A stretch of 6,846 nucleotides of DNA, from the NCBI GenBank assembly GCA_016777545.1, contig JADHRH010000049.1, positions 1 to 6,846 of the forward strand, given 5' to 3'. This DNA comes from Candidatus Pelagibacter sp. (GTDB lineage: Bacteria; Pseudomonadota; Alphaproteobacteria; Pelagibacterales; Pelagibacteraceae). This document shows positions 1-6,223 of the stretch, piece by piece (the first letter of the stretch is position 1; the number at the start of each line of letters is the position of its first letter). The notes below the pieces were generated by a model. The model saw nothing but the letters and a program-made list of their open reading frames with translations, made no database searches and was not told the DNA's origin. A program made the position numbers and the translations under genes.

Positions 1-209
1 ATGGGTTCTCCTTTTTTTCTTTTTTCAATAAGACTCTTAAAATCACTTAATTGCCCATCATTTAAAATTTGTTTCGGATTTAGGATGATATATCTTTTAT
101 CTTTATTAATTGAGTTAGATAGTAAAATTTGACAATCTAGCTGTGGATTTGACACACCACTTTGTTTTAAAGTATTGGTTCCCTCAATTAGGATATTTTC
201 TATGTTCAT
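1..209 (-). CDS. prmC: Peptide chain release factor N5-glutamine methyltransferase PrmC (HemK), N-terminal part
   Basis: PrmC transfers a methyl group from S-adenosylmethionine to the glutamine of the GGQ motif in release factors RF1 and RF2, in the cytoplasm. Only the first 69 codons are present; the gene leaves the window at position 1. The visible part is the small N-terminal substrate-recognition domain: a helix beginning MNIENILIEG, then a segment reading SGVSNPQLDCQILLS that matches the family's pattern of V-x-x-P-x-x-D/E followed by a leucine-rich helix, and a final KRKKGEP that matches the conserved R-x-x-x-EP just before the catalytic domain. The methyltransferase motifs, including NPPY, lie outside. 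The ATG is 2 nt after the prfA stop, so the two are very probably co-translated. Its position right after the gene for its substrate supports the call. No Shine-Dalgarno sequence is visible. Confidence 0.9.
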   Translation of the reverse strand, partial: MNIENILIEGTNTLKQSGVSNPQLDCQILLSNSINKDKRYIILNPKQILNDGQLSDFKSLIEKRKKGEP

Positions 210-211
210 TT

Positions 212-1285
212 CTATGTGAGATTGCTTAGTTTTTCTTCCTGTGCTTGGAGAGTTAAAGTTTCAATCATTTCATCAAAAGCTTCTCCTTCTAAAAATTCTT
301 CAAGTTTATGTAGTGTTAAATTGATACGATGATCAGTAACCCTTCCTTGAGGAAAATTATAAGTTCTAATTCTCTCTGATCTGTCTCCAGTACCTATTTT
401 ACTTTTTCTATCCTGCGATCTTTCTTGATCTATTCTTGATCTTTCTAAATCATAAAGTCTCGATCTTAAAATTTTCATTCCTTTAGCTTTATTTTTATGT
501 TGAGATTTTTCATCCTGTTGAGAAACTGATAAACCTGTTGGAATATGTGTTATTCTCACTGCACTATCAGTTGTATTAACAGATTGTCCCCCTGGCCCTC
601 CGGCTCTAAAGACATCAATTCTCAAATCGGAATCATTGATTTTTACATCAACTTCTTCAGCTTCTGGTAAGACGGCTACTGTTGCAGCAGAAGTATGAAC
701 TCTTCCTTGTGTTTCTGTATCTGGCACTCTTTGAACACGGTGTACTCCACTCTCATACTTTAGAGTTGAGTATATATTCTTTCCTCTAATAGAGGCGATA
801 ACTTCTTTAAGACCTCCCGCTTCACTCTGAGACATGCTAATTAATTCTAATTCCCATTTTTTTTTATTACTAACTTTTTCGTACATCTTAAAAAGATCTG
901 AAGCAAATAAACTAGCCTCTAGACCACCTGTACCAGCTCTAATTTCTATAATAGCGTTTTTTTTATCAGCTTCGTCTTTTGGTAATAAAAATAATTTTAA
1001 TTTTTTTTCAATTGTTTCATTTTCTAACTTAAGATCTTTCAACTCTTTTTCTGCCATTCCTATAAAGTCGTTATCACTACTTGGATCTTCTAGAATTTTT
1101 TCTAAATCTTTTCTTTCTCCTTCATATGAAAAATATTTTTTAGCATCATCAATTACATCATTTAAATCAGAGTACTCTTTAGATTTTTCAGCAAATAGTT
1201 TTTTATCAACTTCACCAGTTGACAATTCTTTTTCCAAAGCAGAATGTTTAGAGATTAAATCTTCAATTGTTTTTAGAGGTATCAT
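212..1285 (-). CDS. prfA: Peptide chain release factor 1 (RF1)
   Basis: RF1 recognises UAA and UAG in the ribosomal A site and triggers hydrolysis of peptidyl-tRNA. The 357-residue length is normal for the family. The N-terminal third (about residues 1-100) is a charged, helical, probably coiled-coil region. The stop-codon recognition site is in [10 protein letters not shown], with the PxT tripeptide at 188-190 reading PDT where E. coli has PAT. The catalytic GGQ is at 232-234 within [19 protein letters not shown], and Q234 is the predicted PrmC methylation site. The C-terminal region carries the family stretch around [21 protein letters not shown] (about 300-320). PxT rather than SPF at the recognition site separates it from RF2. 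The ATG overlaps the ispG stop by one base (TAATG), which implies translational coupling. The gene ends in TAG, a codon only RF1 reads. Confidence 0.98.
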   Translation of the reverse strand: MIPLKTIEDLISKHSALEKELSTGEVDKKLFAEKSKEYSDLNDVIDDAKKYFSYEGERKDLEKILEDPSSDNDFIGMAEKELKDLKLENETIEKKLKLFLLPKDEADKKNAIIEIRAGTGGLEASLFASDLFKMYEKVSNKKKWELELISMSQSEAGGLKEVIASIRGKNIYSTLKYESGVHRVQRVPDTETQGRVHTSAATVAVLPEAEEVDVKINDSDLRIDVFRAGGPGGQSVNTTDSAVRITHIPTGLSVSQQDEKSQHKNKAKGMKILRSRLYDLERSRIDQERSQDRKSKIGTGDRSERIRTYNFPQGRVTDHRINLTLHKLEEFLEGEAFDEMIETLTLQAQEEKLSNLT

Positions 1286-2385
1286 TATAATTTTTTATCA
1301 AGTTCAGCAGCTTTTTTTTCAACTTCTTTAACAACTCTTGATATTATATCTTCTGATAAAACTTTTTCACTTTGAATGCCAGATAAATAAAGCATATTGT
1401 TTCCTTTGCCACCACCCGTTATTCCTATATCAGTCATCGCAGCCTCACCCGGTCCATTAACCACACATCCAATAATTGATAAAGTTAGAGGAGTTTTTAT
1501 ATGTGAAAGTTTTTCTTCTAAGGTTTTGACTGTATCAATTACTTGAAATGCCTGTCTTGCGCAAGATGGACAAGAAATAATCTTTACTCCCCTATTTCTC
1601 AAATTTAATGATTTAAGTATTTCATTGCCTATTTTAATTTCTTTAACTGGGTCATCGGAAAGAGATATCCTTATAGTATCACCTATACCATCTAATAAAA
1701 GTGAACCTAGGCCTATAGATGATTTAATACTTCCCGAAATAAAACCACCTGCTTCGGTAATTCCTAAATGCAAAGGATAATCTGTAACTTTTGAGAGTTG
1801 TCGGTATGCTGCCATAGATAAAAAGATATCTGAAGACTTAACACTAATCTTAAAATTAAAAAAATCTTGATCTTCTAATATTTTTATATTTCTTTGAGCA
1901 CTTTCAACTAAAGCTTCTGGACATGGTTCTTTATATTTATCTAGAATATCTTTTTCAAGAGATCCAGCATTGACACCAATTCGAATAGAACAACCATTAT
2001 TTTTGGCAGCACTTAAAACATCGTGAATTTTTAATTTGTCTCCAATATTTCCTGGATTAATTCTTAAACATTTTGCTCCATTTTCAGCTGCTTCTATTGC
2101 TCTTTTATAATGAAAGTGAATGTCGGCTATAATGGGTACAGAAACATGTTTGGTAATTTCTTTAAGTGCCACTGAAGATTCTTGATCTGGGCAAGAAACT
2201 CTTACAAGATCCGCTCCCTCTTCATGAATGTCATTTATTTGTTTTATGGTGGCCTTAATATCAGTCGTTAAAGTATTGGTCATTGATTGAACGGATATAG
2301 GATTATCTCCACCAACCTTAACTTCACCTACATTGATGACTTTAGTTTTTTTTCGATGGATATCTCTAAATGGTCTAAGGCTCAT
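1285..2385 (-). CDS. ispG: 4-hydroxy-3-methylbut-2-enyl diphosphate synthase IspG (GcpE)
   Basis: IspG performs the penultimate step of the MEP isoprenoid pathway, reductively converting 2-C-methyl-D-erythritol 2,4-cyclodiphosphate to HMBPP with a [4Fe-4S] cluster. The protein has 366 residues, typical of the short bacterial form made of an N-terminal TIM barrel and a C-terminal ferredoxin-like cluster domain, without the extra insert domain of plant enzymes. The N-terminal [15 protein letters not shown] (about 24-38) is a signature. Predicted cluster ligands are C272 and C275 (CPSC), C307 and E314 (GCVVNGPGE), the same pattern as E. coli C270, C273, C305 and E312. The start MSLRPFRDI resembles other alphaproteobacterial IspG N-termini. 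It lies 3 nt after lysC and overlaps prfA by 1 nt, so it is in the middle of an operon. Its isoprenoid product also feeds the ubiquinone tail used by the UbiG pathway encoded nearby. Confidence 0.98.
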   Translation of the reverse strand: MSLRPFRDIHRKKTKVINVGEVKVGGDNPISVQSMTNTLTTDIKATIKQINDIHEEGADLVRVSCPDQESSVALKEITKHVSVPIIADIHFHYKRAIEAAENGAKCLRINPGNIGDKLKIHDVLSAAKNNGCSIRIGVNAGSLEKDILDKYKEPCPEALVESAQRNIKILEDQDFFNFKISVKSSDIFLSMAAYRQLSKVTDYPLHLGITEAGGFISGSIKSSIGLGSLLLDGIGDTIRISLSDDPVKEIKIGNEILKSLNLRNRGVKIISCPSCARQAFQVIDTVKTLEEKLSHIKTPLTLSIIGCVVNGPGEAAMTDIGITGGGKGNNMLYLSGIQSEKVLSEDIISRVVKEVEKKAAELDKKL

Positions 2386-2388
2386 TAA

Positions 2389-3600
2389 TTAATCTAATTT
2401 AAATTCTTTATGAAGTGCTGCTACAGCCTTTTTTATCTGTTTATTAGAAATTAAAACTGAGATTTTAATTTCAGATGTTGAAATGACCATAATATTAATT
2501 TTTTTAGAAGCTAATGCTTGAAACATTCGATAAGTAATTCCAGGAGTGGTAATCATGCCCACACCAACAATGGAAACCTTCGAAACATTATTATCATATG
2601 AGAATTTTCTAAAAGAAATTCTTTTATTTTTTTTAATTATTTTTTCAGTCTTTTTCAAATCCTCAGATTTAATGGTAAATGTTAGATCTGTTTCTTTTCC
2701 ATTTAATGATATATTTTGAACAACCATATCAACATTAATTTGATTTAGTGATAATGGTTTAAAAACAGCTGCAGCCACACCTGGTTTATCTTTAACACCT
2801 ACTATTGTAACCTTTGCATCATTTTTTGTAGATGTAATTCCTGTAATTATTTGATTACTAAATATTTTTTTAGTTCCTGTAATTAATGTTCCTCTTTTTT
2901 TTTCAAAAGATGATTTTACTGAAAAATTTATATTATTTAATTTAGCATCTTGTACTGAAGTTGGCTGCATAACTTTTGCCCCAAGTGATGCCATCTCTAA
3001 CATCTCATCGTATGAAATTTTAGAGATCTTTTTTGCTTTTGAATGATTTCTTGGATCTGTTGTATATACACCATCTACATCAGTATAAATATCACATGCA
3101 TCTGCATTGAAGAATTTTGCAAGCATTATGGCTGAAGCATCTGTTCCTCCTCTACCAAGTGTTGTTATTCTACTATCTAAATTAATTCCCTGAAAACCAG
3201 TTATGATAGGAATACCACCTGTTTTCATAAAAGTTAGTATTTTAGTTTTATTGATTTTACTTATACGTGAAGCACTATAAGGACCTTCAGTAATTATTGG
3301 AAGTTGCCAAGACATCCATGATCTTGCTTTCAAACCTAAATGTTTAAGTCTGCCAGCAATTAATGCACATGCAGCTTGCTCACCTGATGAAAGTAAAACA
3401 TCATACTCTGCAGAGTCAAAATTATTGCTTAATTCTTCTGTTTTTCTAATAAGATCATTGGTGGTTCCACTCATTGCAGAAGAAACCACAATAACATTAA
3501 GTTTTTTTCTTTTATATGAAGCAATTATTTTTGCTACTTTTTTAATTCTATCTATATTTCCAACAGACGTTCCGCCAAACTTTAATACTACAATTTTCAT
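2389..3600 (-). CDS. lysC: Aspartate kinase (aspartokinase)
   Basis: This enzyme phosphorylates L-aspartate with ATP, the first step to lysine, diaminopimelate, threonine and methionine. The 403 residues are normal for a monofunctional aspartokinase. The amino acid kinase domain spans about 1-240: KFGGTSVG at 7-14, SSGEQ at 71-75, GRGGTDASA at 149-157, and the nucleotide-binding YTDVDGVYTTDPR at 172-184. Two ACT domains follow, at about 264-325 (VGVKDKPGVAAAVF) and 342-403 (VSIVGVGMITTPGITYRMF), with QNIS and STSEIKISVLI strands typical of lysine/threonine effector sites. Feedback inhibition through these ACT domains is expected from the family but effector specificity cannot be read from sequence. 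There is no fused homoserine dehydrogenase. It is the first gene of the leftward block and diverges from ubiG. The gap upstream is too short for a lysine riboswitch, so control is probably allosteric. Confidence 0.98.
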   Translation of the reverse strand: MKIVVLKFGGTSVGNIDRIKKVAKIIASYKRKKLNVIVVSSAMSGTTNDLIRKTEELSNNFDSAEYDVLLSSGEQAACALIAGRLKHLGLKARSWMSWQLPIITEGPYSASRISKINKTKILTFMKTGGIPIITGFQGINLDSRITTLGRGGTDASAIMLAKFFNADACDIYTDVDGVYTTDPRNHSKAKKISKISYDEMLEMASLGAKVMQPTSVQDAKLNNINFSVKSSFEKKRGTLITGTKKIFSNQIITGITSTKNDAKVTIVGVKDKPGVAAAVFKPLSLNQINVDMVVQNISLNGKETDLTFTIKSEDLKKTEKIIKKNKRISFRKFSYDNNVSKVSIVGVGMITTPGITYRMFQALASKKINIMVISTSEIKISVLISNKQIKKAVAALHKEFKLD

Positions 3601-3627
3601 TGATAATTTTGTTTAATTTTTGTTTGA

Positions 3628-3633
3628 TAAAAT
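3628..3633 (+). promoter_or_regulatory. Candidate -10 element for ubiG
   Basis: TAAAAT matches the -10 consensus at five of six positions and would place the transcription start near 3640, about 28 nt before the ubiG ATG at 3668. No good -35 sits 16-18 nt upstream, so this is a weak call. It physically overlaps the candidate lysC -10 on the opposite strand. A start here would exclude use of the TTG codon at 3620 as the ubiG start. Confidence 0.25.
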
Positions 3634-3657
3634 ACATCTTAATTGTTATGTCCACAA
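3629..3657 (-). promoter_or_regulatory. Candidate sigma70-type promoter of the lysC-ispG-prfA-prmC block
   Basis: On the minus strand a -35-like TTGTGG (3652-3657) and a -10-like TATTTT (3629-3634) are separated by exactly 17 nt. Transcription would start near 3622, giving a leader of about 22 nt before the lysC ATG at 3600. The match is partial, and AT-rich DNA gives many chance -10 hits. The correct spacing and the very limited space in this gap support it. Confidence 0.4.
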
Positions 3658-3667
3658 GTCATCTATT

Positions 3668-4390
3668 ATGAATTCAATAAATAAAAAAGAAATAGAAAAA
3701 TTTTCAAGAATTGCAGAAGAATGGTGGAATCCTGATGGAAAATTTAAACCTTTGCACAATTTTAATCCTATAAGAATTAAATATATAAAAGAAAATATTA
3801 TTAAAGATTTCAAAATTAAAGACTTAGATAAACCTTTAAAGAATATTAAACTGTTAGACATTGGTTGTGGGGGTGGCTTGTTATCTGAACCAATGCGAAG
3901 ATTGGGTGCTGATGTAACTGCGATAGATGCTTCGAAAAAAAATATAGAAGTCGCTAAATTTCATGCAAAAAAAAATAAACTTAAAATTGATTATAGAGTT
4001 AGTTCACCTGAAAAATTAAAAACTACAAATAAATTTGATGTAATTTTGAATATGGAAATAGTTGAACATGTTAATGATATAGATTTTTTTATTAAAGAGA
4101 GTTCTAAATTATTAAAAAAAAACGGTATAATGTTTATTGCTACATTAAATAAAACATTAAAATCATATATTTTTGCAATTATTGGTGCTGAATATGTTTT
4201 AAAATGGCTTCCAATAGGGACACATGATTGGGAAAAATTTGTAAAGCCTGAGGATTTAACAGAGATTTCAAAAAGAAATAAACTATTGTTAAAAAAATTA
4301 GATGGTATGCAATTTAATATATTAAATAATAGCTGGAAGGTCAGTGATGACACTTCAGTTAATTATATTACAAAATTTATTAAAACTTAA
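3668..4390 (+). CDS. ubiG: Ubiquinone biosynthesis O-methyltransferase UbiG
   Basis: UbiG carries out both SAM-dependent O-methylations in ubiquinone synthesis (on the early polyprenyl-catechol and on demethylubiquinol), at the inner face of the cytoplasmic membrane. The 240-residue product has the UbiG N-terminal block EIEKFSRIAEEWWNPDGKFKPLH (about 8-30), the class I methyltransferase motif I LLDIGCGGG at 62-70 followed by the acidic end of strand 2 (TAIDAS, 84-89), NMEIVEHV at 128-135, and the family-specific KWLPIGTHDWEKFVKPEDL near 179-197. The final SWKVSDDTSVNYI is also characteristic. I chose the ATG at 3668 because MNSINKKEIEKF aligns with the usual UbiG start. An in-frame TTG at 3620 would add 16 residues unlike the family and lies upstream of the candidate -10. 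The gene diverges from lysC, and its TAA overlaps the stop codon of the convergent DUF1178 gene. Confidence 0.96.
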   Translation: MNSINKKEIEKFSRIAEEWWNPDGKFKPLHNFNPIRIKYIKENIIKDFKIKDLDKPLKNIKLLDIGCGGGLLSEPMRRLGADVTAIDASKKNIEVAKFHAKKNKLKIDYRVSSPEKLKTTNKFDVILNMEIVEHVNDIDFFIKESSKLLKKNGIMFIATLNKTLKSYIFAIIGAEYVLKWLPIGTHDWEKFVKPEDLTEISKRNKLLLKKLDGMQFNILNNSWKVSDDTSVNYITKFIKT

Positions 4391-4815
4391 TTAGTATTTT
4401 CTTTTATCCAGGGAATGACCTCGGCCTCTATTCCCTCTTCTCTCAATTCCTTTATATCTTCCTTTGTAGCAGTGCCATAAATTCCCTTTGAAAATTTTTT
4501 ATCTTTATAGTGGATGGATCTAGCCTCATAAGCAAAATTTTCACCAACGTATTGAAAATTTTTTTTTATAAAATCTTGATATTTATTTATTGTTTTTTTG
4601 ATATTTTTATATTTTTGACTTGATGAATCAATACCAACATCTTTTTTGGACATTAGTATATTCGGTGACATCAAAGTCTTTTCAACATTTAGTGAGTTGC
4701 AAATATGACAATTGAGAAATTTTTTCTTTTTGAGTTTTTCATACTCTTTAGAGGTTGAAAACCAACTATCAAAAGTTATTTCACAATCTTTACATACAAG
4801 CTTATATTTGATCAT
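4387..4815 (-). CDS. DUF1178 family protein with N-terminal zinc ribbon
   Basis: This 142-residue protein belongs to the DUF1178 family, widespread in alphaproteobacteria and some betaproteobacteria, with no established function. The start MIKYKLVCKDCEITFDSWF and the middle NSLNVEKTLMSPNIL are family hallmarks. C8, C11, C36 and C39 form two CxxC pairs that probably bind one zinc ion. The C-terminal half holds the conserved FQYVGENFAYEARSIHYKD (about 87-105), then GIYGTATKEDIKELREEGIEAEVIP, which matches the family's G-x-A-T-x-E-E-x-x-x-L-x-E-E-G-I pattern. There is no signal peptide or membrane segment, so it is probably cytoplasmic. It starts 41 nt after argJ on the same strand and may be its co-transcribed partner, though no functional link follows. 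The last codons around EEGIEAEVIPW use unusually G- and C-rich codons, coinciding with an inverted repeat. The family call is firm; any role in nucleic-acid binding or regulation is only a guess from the zinc ribbon. Confidence 0.92.
   Translation of the reverse strand: MIKYKLVCKDCEITFDSWFSTSKEYEKLKKKKFLNCHICNSLNVEKTLMSPNILMSKKDVGIDSSSQKYKNIKKTINKYQDFIKKNFQYVGENFAYEARSIHYKDKKFSKGIYGTATKEDIKELREEGIEAEVIPWIKENTN
4410..4436 (+). terminator. Inverted repeat downstream of ubiG, possible terminator inside the DUF1178 gene
   Basis: AGGGAAT (4410-4416) pairs with ATTCCCT (4430-4436) to give a 7-bp stem and a 13-nt loop, beginning 20 nt after the ubiG stop. About 15 of the 25 central bases are G or C, in DNA that is otherwise strongly AT-rich. 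On the ubiG strand it is followed by a pyrimidine-rich stretch (CTTCTCTC), not a clean T-run, so it is at best an imperfect intrinsic terminator. It lies within the coding sequence of the convergent gene. Confidence 0.3.
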
Positions 4816-4856
4816 GCTATATAGATAATAACATAACTATTTAATTCAATATTAAA

Positions 4857-6158
4857 TTAACTTCTATAATCGGCATTAATTTCTATATATTTTTTTGTTA
4901 AATCCATAGTGTAGGCTGTGAAATATTTTGATCCTGAATTCAGGCTAACCGAGATATCTATTGATGAGCTCTTCATGTATGTTGCAACTTGACTTTCATT
5001 ATAATTACTAAAAATTTTTCCATTTTCTACAACTTTTATATCGCCAAAATTAATTGATAATTTATTTGTATCAAAATTTATTCCTGATTTGCCAATTGCC
5101 ATTATTATTCTTCCCCAGTTTGGGTCTTCTCCAGCAATGGCTGTTTTGACTAAATTAGAATTTGCAATGGAAAAAGCTACAGATTTTGCATCACTCTGAG
5201 TTTTTGATTTTAAAACACTTATTGATATAAATTTAGTAGCACCCTCTCCATCTGCAACTATTCTTTTGGATAAATTTAATAATACTGAGTGTAAAGCTTT
5301 ATCAAAATTATAAAGTTTTTTATCTGTAATATTCTTAATTATTGGATTTTTTACTTTACCAGTTGAAAATATTGAAACCATATCATTTGTGCTGGTATCA
5401 CCATCACATGTAATTGCATTAAATGTTGTATCAATATTTTTTTTTAACAATTTGCTTAAGACATCATTTGAAAGATCTGCATCTGTAAAAATATAGCCTA
5501 GTGTTGTAGCCATATTCGGAAAAATCATTCCTGAACCTTTTGCAATTCCATATATCTTTATTTTTTTATCGCCAATTTTACACTCTTCCATTGCAAGCTT
5601 TGGTTTTAAATCTGTTGTCATTATTCCTAAGGCTGCTTTTACCCAAATTGATTTATTCTGTGTGTATCTAATTTTTTTTATTAAATCTGAAATATTGCTT
5701 TTTATTTTTTTTGTAGGATATCTTTCACCTATTGTGCCAGTGCAACCAAAAAGTATCTCATTTGCCAATACTTTTTTGGGGGAATCTTCGTCTTCATTTT
5801 GTTTTTTTGAAAGCTGTATTGAAAGCTCTTCTGCTATTTCTTTTAGAGCCTTATAACCTTCAGATCCTGTGAATGCATTGGCATTTCTAGTATTTACCAA
5901 AAGTGACTTTATTTTTTTACATTTTATATTTAAGTTCCATTTTATGTTTTCTGATATTATTTTAGATTGTGTGAAAACAGATGCATAATTTGCTCCATCT
6001 CTAAAATAAAACATAACCAGATCATCTCTTGGTTTATTGTATAAATTTGCACAAATTGTTGAAATTGAAAGTCCATCTATATGGTCTAAATCTTGAAAGT
6101 CTTGCAATTTTGACATTGAAGCTAATGAGTTTACAAAGTTTTTTAAATTTAATGGCAT
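4857..6158 (-). CDS. argJ: Glutamate N-acetyltransferase / N-acetylglutamate synthase ArgJ
   Basis: ArgJ moves the acetyl group from N-acetylornithine to glutamate, closing the acetyl cycle of arginine biosynthesis. Bifunctional members also make N-acetylglutamate from acetyl-CoA, but sequence alone does not show which type this is. The precursor cleaves itself into alpha and beta chains at an Ala-Thr bond. Here the site is in KGSGMIFPNMATTLGYIFTDA, so cleavage between A217 and T218 is predicted, with T218 the N-terminal nucleophile of the beta chain. Other family motifs are VNTRNANAFTG (88-98), the oxyanion-hole region GCTGTIGE (138-145), CDGDTSTND (251-259), DGEGATKF (303-310) and GEDPNWGR (343-350). 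At 433 residues it is slightly longer than the usual 400-415, mainly at the N-terminus and in a lysine- and acid-rich linker near 117-130. The ATG at 6158 agrees with a good promoter about 22 nt upstream; a second in-frame ATG at codon 15 is a less likely start. Confidence 0.97.
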   Translation of the reverse strand: MPLNLKNFVNSLASMSKLQDFQDLDHIDGLSISTICANLYNKPRDDLVMFYFRDGANYASVFTQSKIISENIKWNLNIKCKKIKSLLVNTRNANAFTGSEGYKALKEIAEELSIQLSKKQNEDEDSPKKVLANEILFGCTGTIGERYPTKKIKSNISDLIKKIRYTQNKSIWVKAALGIMTTDLKPKLAMEECKIGDKKIKIYGIAKGSGMIFPNMATTLGYIFTDADLSNDVLSKLLKKNIDTTFNAITCDGDTSTNDMVSIFSTGKVKNPIIKNITDKKLYNFDKALHSVLLNLSKRIVADGEGATKFISISVLKSKTQSDAKSVAFSIANSNLVKTAIAGEDPNWGRIIMAIGKSGINFDTNKLSINFGDIKVVENGKIFSNYNESQVATYMKSSSIDISVSLNSGSKYFTAYTMDLTKKYIEINADYRS

Positions 6159-6186
6159 ATATTTAAAATATTTATTTAATACTTAT

Positions 6187-6215
6187 ATTAAAAGCTGTAA
6201 TTAATTATATATCAA
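6187..6215 (-). promoter_or_regulatory. Candidate sigma70-type promoter of argJ
   Basis: On the minus strand TTGATA (6210-6215, five of six consensus bases) and TTTAAT (6187-6192, five of six) are spaced by exactly 17 nt. Transcription would begin near 6180, about 22 nt before the argJ ATG. A nine-base A/T tract (6214-6222), overlapping the first two bases of the -35 and extending upstream of it, could act like an UP element. The same tract is the A-rich sequence immediately before the secA start. This is the strongest promoter match in the window. For secA only a weak plus-strand pair, TTATAT (6183-6188) and TATATA (6206-6211), was seen. Confidence 0.5.
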
Positions 6216-6223
6216 AAAAAAAG

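Noticed and set aside
834..1331. 165-codon open frame on the plus strand
   Set aside because: It lies antisense to prfA, whose protein is unmistakable. Its product is low-complexity (Ser, Phe, Leu, Ile), as expected from the reverse of an A-rich coding sequence.
169..2280. Shared 11-mer AAAGTATTGGT at 170-180 and 2270-2280
   Set aside because: Both copies encode the tetrapeptide TNTL in prmC and ispG, with no similarity beyond it; coincidence.
3425..3616. Plus-strand 63-codon frame
   Set aside because: Antisense to the start of lysC, with no recognisable features; it looks hydrophobic only because it reverses a lysine-rich gene.
3620..3667. Upstream TTG start that would extend UbiG by 16 residues
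   Set aside because: The extension does not resemble UbiG N-termini, starts upstream of the candidate -10, and uses a weaker start codon than the ATG at 3668.
3601..3667. Possible lysine riboswitch before lysC
   Set aside because: The whole gap is 67 bp, far shorter than the lysine riboswitch aptamer, and no suitable structure is visible.
4120..4160. Long A-runs inside genes as possible phase-variable tracts
   Set aside because: They encode lysine codons in housekeeping genes of an AT-rich genome, all frames are intact, and there is no reason to expect switching.
3646..4353. Minus-strand open frames at 3646-3861 and 3991-4353
   Set aside because: Both are antisense to ubiG, have biased Phe/Ile/Ser/Leu composition and no recognisable domain.
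4816..4856. AT-only inverted repeat (about TTTAAT/ATTAAA) and a TATTAT box (minus strand, 4825-4830) between argJ and the DUF1178 gene
   Set aside because: A 6-bp stem of only A-T pairs is too weak for a terminator. The TATTAT box has no -35 at proper spacing and would give an almost leaderless mRNA, so it is as likely to be chance.
5662..5856. Plus-strand 64-codon frame
   Set aside because: Antisense to argJ, Phe/Ser-rich and without a recognisable family.
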